Assembly: GCF_029285175.1 (NCBI RefSeq)
Contig: NZ_JABEDH010000007.1
Span: forward strand, 1 to 64,000
DNA length: 64,000 bases
Direction: 5' to 3'
Source: Sulfitobacter sp. M05
GTDB taxonomy: Bacteria > Pseudomonadota > Alphaproteobacteria > Rhodobacterales > Rhodobacteraceae
In this document: piece after piece, positions 18,032 to 28,153 of the stretch
How the letters are laid out: every line of letters starts with the position of its first letter
How positions within the stretch are numbered: the first letter of the stretch is position 1
Program-made: the position numbers and the translations under genes
The notes under the pieces: model-generated
The model's input: only the letters and a program-made list of their open reading frames with translations
Told to the model about the DNA's origin: nothing
Database searches by the model: none

Positions 18032-18940
18032 TCAGTTCAGCGCCCCGCTGGCGGCATATTCAACAATCTGGTCAACGACATAGCGGACTTTTGGGCTCAG
18101 CTGTCCTTGCCGCGCCCAGACCGCATGGATGTCGACGGACGTGTGCGACAGGTCTTCCAGGATGGACACCAGCCGCCCTGCGTCGAGGTGTTCGCGCAGC
18201 ACAGATGACGGCATCTGGCAGATCCCGAAACCGGCGACCGCTGCCGCAATGATGGCCTCGCCATCGCTGAGTTGGTGCGTGGGCGCAGGTGTGAACCGCC
18301 GGGAGTTGCCACTGTCCTGCACCAGCCAATTCACCGGGGGTCGCTTGGGCATCCCCACGATGTTCCAGTGGTCTCCGATGTCTGCAAGTGAACGGGGCAC
18401 ACCATGTTCACTCAGATAAGAAGGTGCGGCGCAGATCAGGAGCTTCTGGCTCGTCAGTTTTCGTGCGATCAGCCCGTGCGTGTCTGGCAATGTGCCGAAA
18501 CGGATCACCAGATCTACGTCGTCGTGAAGCGGATCGACGATGGCATCCGTGAAGGACAGCGTCAGGCTCAGCCGCGGATGCGGTTTTGCGATTTCGAGCA
18601 GGATCGGCAACAGGATCCGGCGCCCGAACGCCACCGGCATGTCGAGCCGCAGCCTGCCGCCGATGACCCGGTTGCTGGATGTCAGGGCGACCTCTGCCGC
18701 CGCGATTTCGTCATATGCGGCAGCGCAGGTCGCGAAATATGCCTCCCCGTCAGCGGTCAGGCTCGTACGTCGCGTCGTCCGGTTGAACAATTTCACGCCA
18801 AGGCGATCCTCGAGGCGGCTGATGCTCTTGCCAACCGCAGATTTCGAAACTCCCAACTGATCGGCGGCGGTGGTGAAATTGCCCGCCCGGGCCGCCGTGA
18901 CGAAGACGACCAGACCGGAAAAGGTGTCGCTCTCTGCCAT
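18032..18940 (-). CDS. LysR-family transcriptional regulator
   Basis: A 302-residue LysR regulator. The winged helix reads NFTTAADQLGVSKSAVGKSI and continues SRLEDRLGVKLFNRTTRRTS; the rest is the substrate-binding domain (LDMPVAFGRRILLPILLE, DLVIRFGTLPDTHGLIARKL). It is divergent from the tautomerase and hydrolase genes and probably controls them. The 114-base gap contains two similar TTGTAGA-AATT elements (around 18953 and 18983) that could be its sites. The effector is unknown. Confidence 0.9.
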   Translation of the reverse strand: MAESDTFSGLVVFVTAARAGNFTTAADQLGVSKSAVGKSISRLEDRLGVKLFNRTTRRTSLTADGEAYFATCAAAYDEIAAAEVALTSSNRVIGGRLRLDMPVAFGRRILLPILLEIAKPHPRLSLTLSFTDAIVDPLHDDVDLVIRFGTLPDTHGLIARKLTSQKLLICAAPSYLSEHGVPRSLADIGDHWNIVGMPKRPPVNWLVQDSGNSRRFTPAPTHQLSDGEAIIAAAVAGFGICQMPSSVLREHLDAGRLVSILEDLSHTSVDIHAVWARQGQLSPKVRYVVDQIVEYAASGALN

Positions 18941-19054
18941 GCTGGCTCCCGATTGTAGAATTCATGTCCACACTGAAGATATCTTGTAGAGAATTGTCAA
19001 TCACTAGGGGACAGCGCATATCCGTGGAGCACCCAAGAAAAAGGATCAAGGATT

Positions 19055-19234
19055 ATGCCAGTCGTTCGCGTGAGTTGGTTTGATGGAAAAACCGCCGAGG
19101 AAAAGGCCAAGGTCGCCCAGGAGATCACGGAAAGCATCGTGAAGAATACCGGAACCGAAGCCAGTTATATCTACGTGATATTTGAAGACGTGAAGGCGTC
19201 TGACTGGGCTGGCAGCGGCAAGCTGTTCGGTTGA
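19055..19234 (+). CDS. 4-oxalocrotonate tautomerase-family protein
   Basis: A 59-residue protein with the catalytic proline right after the initiator Met (MPVVRVSWFDGKTAEEKAKV) and the YIYVIFEDVKASDW strand of the tautomerase fold. Length matches 4-OT subunits, which form hexamers. It is the first gene of the plus-strand set opposite the LysR regulator, 53 bases before the hydrolase. The substrate is unknown; family members act on enols such as 2-hydroxymuconate. Confidence 0.82.
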   Translation: MPVVRVSWFDGKTAEEKAKVAQEITESIVKNTGTEASYIYVIFEDVKASDWAGSGKLFG

Positions 19235-19287
19235 CAGTGGCGCGCCCGACGCGTTCGGGCGCGTCCTCCTCTCATGTGAGACGTTTG

Positions 19288-20268
19288 ATGAAACACCTGA
19301 CTGCCGCCCTGTTCCTGTCGCTGACGATCAGCGGTCCGACGCTTGCGGATCCCGCCGCATCGGTGATCGGCGACTACACGTTCCCGAATGAAATCGTGGG
19401 CATGCCCGGAAAACTTTCCGCCTTCGCGGGGCTGGACATCAACAGCTTCAAGACGAATGACGGTGTTCGTCTGAACTATTGGGAGGCCGGCTCAGGCGAC
19501 CCGATTGTATTCGTGCCCGCATGGGGCGCGAGCGGCGCGGAAATGATCAACCAGCTGTGGCTGCTGGCCAAGACCAATCATGTGTACGTCCTGGATCAGC
19601 GCAATCAGGGCACATCCGAGAAAACCTTGAAGGGCCAGCGCATCGCCCGGTACTCCATGGATCTCCACGAGTTCCTCGATCATATCGGCACTGACAAGAC
19701 GGTGCTGGCGGGTTGGTCGATGGGCGCTTCGGTTATCTGGGGTTACATCGACCTCTTCGGCACTGCCCGCATCTCCAAGGCAGTTTTCGTTGACGAACCC
19801 GTCTCAATCTACACTCATGCCGACTGGTCGGAGGAAGAGCGTCTGAACGCGGGCGGCATGACCACCTCGCCGGAGCGCATGATCGCGGCCTATCGCGGCG
19901 CTCCGACCAACCAGCAGATCGTCGACATGAAGGTCGTGCACCGCTCCCAGATGCTGGACTCGCCCTATGCGCGGAACGCGCTGGGGCTCGCGGAGCGGGT
20001 GGGTTCGGATCCCGACTTCACGATGTTGGTCCTGTTCGATCATGCGCTGAACGACTGGCGCGACGTCATCGAGCACAAGCTCGACATCCCGGTCGCAGTC
20101 TTCTCAGGCGAGCAGAGCAACAACCTTCCCAGCCAGGAATGGATCGCGGACACGGCTCCCGACGGGCGGCTGTTCAACTACGGCGACGGGGACGACGGCG
20201 ACCATTTCCTGATGCTCAAGAACCCGGTGCGGTTCGTGGCGGATCTGCGGGCATTCCTCACCGAGTGA
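19288..20268 (+). CDS. Exported alpha/beta hydrolase
   Basis: A 326-residue alpha/beta hydrolase with a signal peptide (MKHLTAALFLSLTISGPTLA). The oxyanion segment IVFVPAWGASG, nucleophile elbow LAGWSMGAS (Ser in G-W-S-M-G) and a C-terminal His in GDDGDHFLML are visible. The ATG at 19288 begins the signal peptide; an in-frame start 57 bases upstream would not. It may be a periplasmic esterase or haloperoxidase-like enzyme; the substrate is unknown. Confidence 0.82.
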   Translation: MKHLTAALFLSLTISGPTLADPAASVIGDYTFPNEIVGMPGKLSAFAGLDINSFKTNDGVRLNYWEAGSGDPIVFVPAWGASGAEMINQLWLLAKTNHVYVLDQRNQGTSEKTLKGQRIARYSMDLHEFLDHIGTDKTVLAGWSMGASVIWGYIDLFGTARISKAVFVDEPVSIYTHADWSEEERLNAGGMTTSPERMIAAYRGAPTNQQIVDMKVVHRSQMLDSPYARNALGLAERVGSDPDFTMLVLFDHALNDWRDVIEHKLDIPVAVFSGEQSNNLPSQEWIADTAPDGRLFNYGDGDDGDHFLMLKNPVRFVADLRAFLTE

Positions 20269-20355
20269 CAGGCCGGACTGATGAGGATTTCGCACAGTTC
20301 AACCGCTTCCCCACTCTCGCCGACTCAACAGATCTCTCGTTCAAGGACCTGCGAT

Positions 20356-21000
20356 ATGAAGCTCTATGTATACGATCACTGTCCCTTCTGCGTGAAGGCG
20401 CGCGCGATATTCGGGCTGGCGAATAGACCTTTCGAACTGGTGATCATGCTGAATGACGACGAGGCGACTCCGACCCGCATGATCGGCAAGAAAATGGCAC
20501 CGATCCTGGAAGACGGAGAACGGTTCATACCGGAAAGCATGGATATCGTTGGCCATGTCGACGGGATGTCAGAGGACAGGGTCCTTGACGGACCGCGCAA
20601 TCCGCGTGTCGTGGAATGGATAAGCGGCACCGCCGACATGCTGTATTCCCTTGCCATTCCCAGATGGGCCGCTTCACCGTTCGACGAGTTCTCCACTCCC
20701 GAGGCGCGTGCATATTTCACGCGCAACAAAGAGGCCATGATCGGCGACTTTTCCGACAGGAAGGCCGAAAGCGGTGCCCGAGTAGCGAAGATGAACCGTC
20801 ACCTGCCAGTGTTGGACGCGCTTATCCAGTCACCCGATGCCGTGAATAGCTATATTTCGGAAGACGATGTCCATCTATTCGCGGCCTTGCGGGCGCTTTC
20901 GATCGTGAAGGGCATTATCTATCCGCCGCGGGTAGAGGACTATCGGAACCGGATGGCCCGACGGACCGGCGTGCAACTGCATGATCAGATCGCCCTCTGA
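20356..21000 (+). CDS. grxB: Glutaredoxin 2
   Basis: A 214-residue GrxB-type glutaredoxin with a GST-like fold. The active site is YDHCPFCVKARAIFGL, followed by NDDEATPTRMIGKKMAPIL and the C-terminal Grx2 domain (AFD-like FDEFSTPEARAYF, SEDDVHLFAALRAL). Start at the ATG 20356. It reduces glutathione-mixed disulfides. Its position among quinone and electrophile genes fits a thiol-stress role. Confidence 0.9.
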   Translation: MKLYVYDHCPFCVKARAIFGLANRPFELVIMLNDDEATPTRMIGKKMAPILEDGERFIPESMDIVGHVDGMSEDRVLDGPRNPRVVEWISGTADMLYSLAIPRWAASPFDEFSTPEARAYFTRNKEAMIGDFSDRKAESGARVAKMNRHLPVLDALIQSPDAVNSYISEDDVHLFAALRALSIVKGIIYPPRVEDYRNRMARRTGVQLHDQIAL

Positions 21001-21054
21001 CAGGGGAAGCCTCTCATCCCCTTTTCCAAGCCCCCACCCAAAGGGAAGACCAAT

Positions 21055-21070
21055 CGCCCGCGATCGGGCG
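21055..21070 (+). terminator. Possible terminator after grxB
   Basis: A CGCCCG-CGAT-CGGGCG hairpin in the gap after the glutaredoxin gene, followed by GTTTCGG. The T tract is poor, so the call is weak. Confidence 0.3.
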
Positions 21071-21200
21071 GTTTCGGACCGTCGCGGCGCATTGCCCGAT
21101 GCGAGGCGGGGGGCACCGACAGAAGGATCGTCGTGTTCACGGCCCCGGGGCTGGATCTGGACAGAAACCAACTTACACACTCAGCCGGAAAGGACACGCC

Positions 21201-21554
21201 ATGAAGGGCGAGCTATATTCCATCTACCACATGACCATCAAACCGGAGCACTTTGCCGAGTTCGAGGCCCTCGTCGCCAAGATTGTCGAGGCTGCCAGCC
21301 ATGAGCCGGACACGCTGACCTACGAATACGTCGTGAATGCCGACCACACCGAGGTGCATATCGTCGAGCGGTATCTGATGGCGGGTGTGCTGCCGCATGT
21401 CGAGGAGACATTCGCCCCTTACGCCGAGAAGTTTCTGTCCCTTGCCCGGATCGAGAAAGTATTCGTCTACGGCGATCCAACCCCGGAAATCCGTACGAAA
21501 CTCGATGGCTTCGGCGCGAGCTACTTCAAACAGTTCAACGGCTTCACGAAATAA
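21201..21554 (+). CDS. Antibiotic-biosynthesis-monooxygenase (YgiN-like) domain protein
   Basis: A 117-residue protein of the ABM/quinol-monooxygenase superfamily: YHMTIKPEHFAEFEALVAKI begins the ferredoxin-like fold, TYEYVVNADHTEVHIVERYL gives the next strands and HVEETFAPYAEKF the helix. ATG at 21201, with GGAAAGGA upstream. YgiN-like members oxidise quinols; in this cluster a role in quinone cycling is plausible but not shown. Confidence 0.75.
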   Translation: MKGELYSIYHMTIKPEHFAEFEALVAKIVEAASHEPDTLTYEYVVNADHTEVHIVERYLMAGVLPHVEETFAPYAEKFLSLARIEKVFVYGDPTPEIRTKLDGFGASYFKQFNGFTK

Positions 21555-21670
21555 GGCGGCTTCGCCGCCTGCGATGAACCCGGATGCCGGGCCCGGCATG
21601 CGCCACGCCACCCGCGACCGCCCGAAACCCAAGGGCGAATTTCATTCCATCTGCGAGAAGGATCAGGACG

Positions 21671-22242
21671 TTGACCGTTTCACTCCAAGACAATGACAAG
21701 ATCAGCTCCAAGATAGAGGTCACGTACTTCGATTTTGCGAAGCTGCCCGACGAAGTCCGGGAAAAATTCGAGAGTCTGCCGACGAAGGTGAATTTCTTTC
21801 GGATGCTGGGTCACAGCTCCGGCGCGTTCATCCCGTTTATAGATTTTACCAATGCGATCTTCCGGACTTGACCATCTCAGACTATCACAAGGAGCTGGTC
21901 GTTCTGATGGTGGCGGCGCATGAAGGCGCCGCCTACGAATGGGAGCAGCATGTCTCCATTGCCCAGACGGCTGGCGTTCGCCAGGGTCAGTTCATCGCGA
22001 TCGCCGAGGATCGGCTGGATGATGCAGAGGCCTTCGCGGAAAATGAACGCGTCCTGTTACGCTTCGGGAAAGCCATCCTCGACAAGGGAAAGGCTTCGGG
22101 ATTCTTGTTCAAACATGCCTTGAGGCATTTCTCCGTTCAGGAACTGAGCGATGCCACCAGCGTACTTGGATATTACCGCATGGTGTCCAGCTACCTGCAG
22201 ACCTTCGATATTTCCATAGACGCGCAGGTCGATGGAAGCTAG
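21671..22242 (+). pseudogene. Carboxymuconolactone decarboxylase-family protein, frameshifted
   Basis: Two overlapping frames make one AhpD/CMD-like protein. The first runs from a TTG at 21671 to FINAIF-type sequence (FIPFIDFTNAIFRT, stop at 21869-21871). The second begins TISDYHKELVVLMVAAHEGA, containing the usual family segment, and ends at 22242. One added base near 21868 would join them as FRT-L-TISDY. The family's redox cysteines (C-x-x-C) are absent. Either a real one-base deletion or a sequencing error; translation of the second part alone from TTG 21868 is possible. Confidence 0.7.
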
Positions 22243-22320
22243 ATCAAGGGCTTAGGACGGGAACGCCATTCGTTCGACGATTGGCGTTCGCAGCCGCATA
22301 GGGAGGACGGAGCGCGCGGA

Positions 22321-23319
22321 ATGACTACAAGCAATGAGGTCACCAATGCCATTCAGATCAGCGCCTATGGCCCCCCCGAGGGGCTTGTCCTCGCCCCGAT
22401 GGCACTCGCGCCGCTTCGGCCCGACGAGGTGCGGATCAGGACAATCGCCGCCGCCGTGAACCACACGGATCTGGAGATACGCTCGGGCAATTGGCCCATC
22501 CGGAACCAAGAGCCGTTTCCCTACGTTCCCGGCGTCGAGGTTGTCGGCGAGATTGCGGAGATCGGTGCCTCCGTTCACGGCATTTCTCCCGGTGATCGGG
22601 TGATCACCATGATGCAGGGGCTCGGTGGCGTGCGCGGTGAGCGGCCAGGCGGCTACGCCGAGCTTGTCACCGTCGCCGCCGACTCCGTTGCCCCGATCGG
22701 CTCCGCGACCGACCCCTACGTGATGGCCGCCATCGGACTGGGCGGGGTGACAGCCTACGAGGGCCTACGCAGGATTGGCAGCCTCGCAGGCAACCGCATC
22801 CTCGTAACGGGGGCGGCTGGCGGCGTCGGTTCGGCAGCCGTTGCCATCGCTAAAGCCCAGGGCGCGACTGTGGTGGGCGTCGTGTCGCGAGTCGAGCAGT
22901 CGGACTACGTGCGTGGTCTCGGGGCAGACGAGATCGCTCTCTCCGCCCGCGACGCGCCGCCGGATTTTGAGGCCGCGAGCATTGACGGCATCCTCGACAC
23001 GGTCGGCGCACCCGTGTTCGAGATGTCTCTCCGGGCCCTGAAGCCTGGTGGCGTCCTGTCGCTTGTCGGCGCTGTGGGCGGGAGTGACGTGCGCTTCGAT
23101 CTTTGGGACCTGATCCGACCGGTGACCCTGACGGGATACTCTTCCGAAAGTCTCGATGGCCCGGCCCTCCGCGGTGCAATGGCTGCGCTCACTGGATGGA
23201 TCAAGGATGGAAGCATTGCCGCGCCCCGGTACACGACGGTCCCCTTGGCAGAGGCGGCCCGGGCGCACGCCATGCTGGAGAGCCGCGGCGTGAGCGGACG
23301 CGTACTCCTGATCCCTTAA
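22321..23319 (+). CDS. MDR-family zinc-independent quinone oxidoreductase
   Basis: A 332-residue medium-chain dehydrogenase/reductase of the quinone oxidoreductase class. It has VNHTDLEIRSGNWP, PYVPGVEVVGEIAEIG, the Rossmann motif ILVTGAAGGVGSAAVAIAKA and the C-terminal VPLAEAARAHAMLESRGVSG. There is no structural zinc cysteine cluster. It likely reduces quinones or enones with NADPH. A relic of a near-identical C-terminus lies at 17111. Confidence 0.9.
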   Translation: MTTSNEVTNAIQISAYGPPEGLVLAPMALAPLRPDEVRIRTIAAAVNHTDLEIRSGNWPIRNQEPFPYVPGVEVVGEIAEIGASVHGISPGDRVITMMQGLGGVRGERPGGYAELVTVAADSVAPIGSATDPYVMAAIGLGGVTAYEGLRRIGSLAGNRILVTGAAGGVGSAAVAIAKAQGATVVGVVSRVEQSDYVRGLGADEIALSARDAPPDFEAASIDGILDTVGAPVFEMSLRALKPGGVLSLVGAVGGSDVRFDLWDLIRPVTLTGYSSESLDGPALRGAMAALTGWIKDGSIAAPRYTTVPLAEAARAHAMLESRGVSGRVLLIP

Positions 23320-23435
23320 AGGGCCTCACGCCTATAGCCGCCCATCGAAAAGCTGTCACAGCTGCCTCGTTACATTTCTTCCGGCAAGATGTTAAACTCC
23401 CTCACGTGGTGGGTATTTCTTCCGAAAGGGATTGA

Positions 23436-24365
23436 TTGTTGGATCGACTTGACTGCGACAGGATGTTCGTCGCCGTGATGGAAACGGGCAGCTTCACCGG
23501 CGGGGCCGAACGCCTCGGTACAAGTTCGGGCCAAGCGTCCAAGCTCGTCTCCCGACTGGAGACGGAACTCGGCGTGCGACTGCTCAACCGCACGACCCGG
23601 TCGATATCGGCAACGGAGGCGGGCAAGGCGTATTTCGAGCGGCTCCGGCCGCTGCTTGATGACTACGATCATCTCGACCTGGCCGTCCGCGACGCGTCTC
23701 AGGCACCGCGAGGCAGGCTTCGACTGACGGCGCCACTTTCGTTCGGCGTGATCGAGCTCGCGCCTGCGCTCAACGACTTCGCGCTGCGCTATCCAGAGAT
23801 CGAGCTTGATGTGACCTTTTCCGACCGGGTGACGAACCTCGTGGATGAAGGCTTCGACATGGCGGTCCGCATCGGACGTCCTGCAGATTCGAGCCTGGTT
23901 GCTCGAAAGCTTTGCGATGTGCGGATCGTGGTTGTCGGCGCCCCCGCCTACTTCGAGCGGATGAGCGCACCGGCCGCGCCAGAGGAACTTGCAGCGCACG
24001 ACTGCATCATCGACACGAACTTCCGGGAGCCGGACCGCTGGCCGCTCCGATCGCTCGCCGGCGAAGTCCTTGCGACACCGATCAGCGGTCGAATTCGATA
24101 CTCCAACGCCGAGGCCTGCCTCCGGGCCGCGGAGGCCGGGCTGGGTTTGGCCTGCGTCCCTAGCTTCGTGGCCGGGCCCTCGATTCGGGCGGGACGGGTT
24201 CTTCGCATTCTGCAGGCCCACGAGACCACACCCTTCGTCGTTCACGCGCTCTATCCTCACAGCCGGCATCTCGCTGCCAAGGTCCGGGCGCTCGTCGACT
24301 TCCTTGCCGATCGCTATCGCGGCAAGCCCCATTGGGAACAGGGCTGGGTGCTATTCCTTCCATAA
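23436..24365 (+). CDS. LysR-family transcriptional regulator
   Basis: A 309-residue LysR regulator: winged helix FTGGAERLGTSSGQASKLVS with LGVRLLNRTTRSISATEAG, and a full effector domain ending KPHWEQGWVLFLP. The best start is one of two adjacent TTG codons (23436 or 23439). It follows the quinone reductase by 116 bases and is co-directional with it and with the F420-type reductase gene downstream. Its truncated sister at 17245 suggests that reductase-LysR is a travelling module. Confidence 0.9.
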   Translation: MLDRLDCDRMFVAVMETGSFTGGAERLGTSSGQASKLVSRLETELGVRLLNRTTRSISATEAGKAYFERLRPLLDDYDHLDLAVRDASQAPRGRLRLTAPLSFGVIELAPALNDFALRYPEIELDVTFSDRVTNLVDEGFDMAVRIGRPADSSLVARKLCDVRIVVVGAPAYFERMSAPAAPEELAAHDCIIDTNFREPDRWPLRSLAGEVLATPISGRIRYSNAEACLRAAEAGLGLACVPSFVAGPSIRAGRVLRILQAHETTPFVVHALYPHSRHLAAKVRALVDFLADRYRGKPHWEQGWVLFLP

Positions 24366-24467
24366 TGGATGCAATGATCTTCCGATTGGACGGATTATCA
24401 TTCTGAATGAATGAGGCCATGTTCTGCTGGACAAAGACGCAGATGCGTCACAACCAGGAGAACGATC

Positions 24468-25100
24468 ATGAACATTTCCATTCTCGGAACGGGCAACATG
24501 GCCAGTGGCCTTGCCGTTCTTTTCGCAAAGGCCGGTCATCAGGTTACTCTCGCCTCGCGCGATGCCTCCGAAGCCCGCTCCGTCGCGACCAATCTGGGCA
24601 ACAACATCCAAGGCGGCCCTCTCGACGGTGCTTCAGATTCTGCCGAGATTGTCGTTCTGGCGGTGCCGTTCGGCGCGGCTGCGGACGTCATCAAGGCCGC
24701 GGGCGGTCTGGTCGGCAAGATCGTCATCGACATCACCAATCCGATGACGGCCGATTTTTCGGCGCTCACCGTCGGCCACACGACCAGCGCTGCCGAGGAA
24801 ATCCAGAAGCTCGCGCCGCAAGCCCGCGTGGTCAAGGCCTTCAACACCGTCTTCGCGTCGGTCCTGCAGAACGGCGGCTTGGTCGCCGGCCAGCCGACAA
24901 CTGTCTTTGTGGCCAGCGACGATGCCGAGGCCCGCGAAAAGGTCGTGGCCCTCGCGACAAGCGCCGGCTTCAAGACCCTGGAAACGGGTGGCCTGGCATC
25001 CGCCCGCTACCTCGAGCCCGTCGGTGGCCTGAACATCGCGCTCGCCTACGGCCTTGGGCACGGCACCGATATCGCCCCCACCTGGCAGCGCAACGCCTGA
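24468..25100 (+). CDS. NAD(P)-binding F420-reductase-like protein
   Basis: A 210-residue protein of the NADPH-dependent F420 reductase/coenzyme-binding family: ISILGTGNMASGLAVLFAKA is the Rossmann motif, IVVLAVPFGAAADVIKAAGG and VIDITNPMT follow, with VVKAFNTVFASVL and the C-terminal ASARYLEPVGGLNIALAYG. In bacteria without F420 such proteins probably reduce other substrates with NADPH. ATG at 24468 after an AGGAG site. Confidence 0.88.
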   Translation: MNISILGTGNMASGLAVLFAKAGHQVTLASRDASEARSVATNLGNNIQGGPLDGASDSAEIVVLAVPFGAAADVIKAAGGLVGKIVIDITNPMTADFSALTVGHTTSAAEEIQKLAPQARVVKAFNTVFASVLQNGGLVAGQPTTVFVASDDAEAREKVVALATSAGFKTLETGGLASARYLEPVGGLNIALAYGLGHGTDIAPTWQRNA

Positions 25101-25138
25101 CTGCCAGACAACCCCACAACATCAAGGAAGCATACACC

Positions 25139-25750
25139 ATGCGTAACGTCATGAAAACTCTAATGGCCTCGGCCGCTCTTGCCTTTGCCGCAAGCGCCAT
25201 CCTGGCGCAGGATATTGCACCTGCGGCGTCGCCTCTCACGGTTCTGGAACTGCCGCCGGCATTCGGCGACGGTAAGATCACGGCCGAGCAATACTATGAT
25301 GGCGGCGCGATCATCGGTGCGCTTGCCGCCCAGAATCTCCAGACCTTCGACGAACTCGACTTCGAAGTTTTCAGCAATGAGGAATGGGAGCGGCTCCACG
25401 AGAGTCACAACGAGGACATCGTCGTGACCTGGCCCGACGGCCATTCGACTGTCGGCATCGATCGCCACATCGCCGACCTGAAAAACTTGTTCGTCCACGC
25501 GCCCGACACCGAGATCAAGCTCCACCCGATCCGCATCGGCACGGATAACTGGACGGCGAGCATGGGCGTGATGACCGGCACCTTTACCGAGCCCATGGCG
25601 ACTGCAGACGGCGGCTCAATCGAGCCCACGGGCAATCGCTTTGAGCTGCCCATGGCCACCATCGCCTACTGGCAGGACGGTCGGATGGTCCACGAGTGGC
25701 TGTTCTGGGACAACGCGACCTACATGGCGCATCTCGGCCTGGCCAACTGA
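25139..25750 (+). CDS. Exported SnoaL-like (NTF2-fold) protein
   Basis: A 203-residue protein with a signal peptide (MRNVMKTLMASAALAFAASA-ILAQ). The mature part resembles SnoaL/ester-cyclase-like NTF2 folds: LHESHNEDIVVTWPDGHSTV, GIDRHIADLKNLF, and IAYWQDGRMVHEWLFWDN at the end. Members bind small hydrophobic ligands or act as isomerases/cyclases; the role here is unknown. A hairpin follows the gene. Confidence 0.78.
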   Translation: MRNVMKTLMASAALAFAASAILAQDIAPAASPLTVLELPPAFGDGKITAEQYYDGGAIIGALAAQNLQTFDELDFEVFSNEEWERLHESHNEDIVVTWPDGHSTVGIDRHIADLKNLFVHAPDTEIKLHPIRIGTDNWTASMGVMTGTFTEPMATADGGSIEPTGNRFELPMATIAYWQDGRMVHEWLFWDNATYMAHLGLAN

Positions 25751-25771
25751 TCTGATCTTCAGGCTTGTCGG

Positions 25772-25788
25772 ACCGGACCCAGTCCGGT
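25772..25788 (+). terminator. Hairpin terminator after SnoaL-like gene
   Basis: ACCGGAC-CCA-GTCCGGT hairpin 22 bases after the stop codon, extended by a G-T pair; followed by TCGGCG rather than a T run. Confidence 0.4.
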
Positions 25789-25873
25789 TCGGCGCGCGAC
25801 CCTGGGGGCAGACCGCTCGCACCTGAACATTCTGCCAATGCTTTGCCACGAACTCAATCGAAGGACCAATGAA

Positions 25874-27188
<1,315 letters not shown>

Positions 27189-27205
27189 GCTAACCACAAC
27201 TTGCC

Positions 27206-27240
27206 CGGCCTCCCGCCATCGAAGGATGGAGGGGGCCGGA
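27206..27240 (+). terminator. Hairpin terminator after SDR gene
   Basis: An outer CCGGCC/GGCCGG stem and an inner CCATC/GATGG stem with a GAAG loop, starting 18 bases after the SDR stop. Confidence 0.45.
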
Positions 27241-27278
27241 CTGCTCCGCCTCTATAAGATCAAGAAGGGACCGATACA

Positions 27279-28148
27279 ATGGCGACGGTAACCGAATTCT
27301 TCGACATGCATCTGGCACCGATGCGGATTGCGCAGGTATCGCTCAAGGTGCGCGATCTGGACATGGTCGCATCCTGGTACAAAGCTGTCCTCGGCCTTAT
27401 CCAAGTCACCGGCACAGCCGGGCGCATCACGCTTGGCACTCAAGGCTTGCAGCTTCTGGAGCTGGTGGGAGACCCCGGTCTGGATGCGAATGACCGGCGG
27501 CAGGCGGGCCTGTTCCACACCGCTTTCCTGATGCCTACGCGTGCCGATCTCGCCCGCTGGCTTACCCATGCCGTCGCCACCGGGGTACCACTGCAAGGCG
27601 CTTCCGACCATATCGTCAGCGAGGCGATCTACCTCGCCGACCCCGAAGGAAATGGCATTGAAGTCTATGTCGACCGCCCCGTCGCGCGCTGGCACGATCA
27701 GAGCGGCGCGATCCGCATGTCCACCGATCCGCTCGATGCCCAGGGTCTCCTTGCCGCCGCCGAGGGTACGCAGTGGGCGGGCTTCCCCGAGGGCGGCATG
27801 ATCGGCCACATCCACCTGCAAGTCGGGGATACAGCAGAAGCCGATCGTTTCTATCGCGACGTGCTCGGCTATGGCGTAACCACCCGCTACCCCGGTGCCA
27901 GCTTTTATGGCAGCGGCGGTTATCACCACCAGCTTGCAGGCAACGTCTGGAATAGCCGCAGGGTGGGCAAACGGGCGGAAGGTATGGCTGGGCTTGATGC
28001 CGTCGAAATCATGGTCCGTGACGCTCTGACCCTTGCGACAATCACAAATCGCGCTGAAAGCGCGGGTATGGAAATCGATGCGGACCGGGGTGGCGTGATG
28101 CTGTGCGACCCATGGGGCACTGCCATCACATTGAAGAACGAAGGATAA
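27279..28148 (+). CDS. VOC-superfamily ring-cleavage dioxygenase (CatE/MhqO-like)
   Basis: A 289-residue protein with two vicinal-oxygen-chelate modules. The first begins AQVSLKVRDLDMVASWYKAV, with FHTAFLMPTRADLARWLTHA and YLADPEGNGIEVYVDRP. The second begins GMIGHIHLQVGDTAEADRFY, with HIHL and the late MLCDPWGTAITLKNEG. This is the plan of catechol-2,3-dioxygenases such as CatE and of hydroquinone dioxygenases. Probably Fe(II)-dependent. It sits between DoxX/SDR and glutathionyl-hydroquinone reductase genes, five bases before the latter. Confidence 0.85.
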   Translation: MATVTEFFDMHLAPMRIAQVSLKVRDLDMVASWYKAVLGLIQVTGTAGRITLGTQGLQLLELVGDPGLDANDRRQAGLFHTAFLMPTRADLARWLTHAVATGVPLQGASDHIVSEAIYLADPEGNGIEVYVDRPVARWHDQSGAIRMSTDPLDAQGLLAAAEGTQWAGFPEGGMIGHIHLQVGDTAEADRFYRDVLGYGVTTRYPGASFYGSGGYHHQLAGNVWNSRRVGKRAEGMAGLDAVEIMVRDALTLATITNRAESAGMEIDADRGGVMLCDPWGTAITLKNEG

Positions 28149-28153
28149 GAGAA

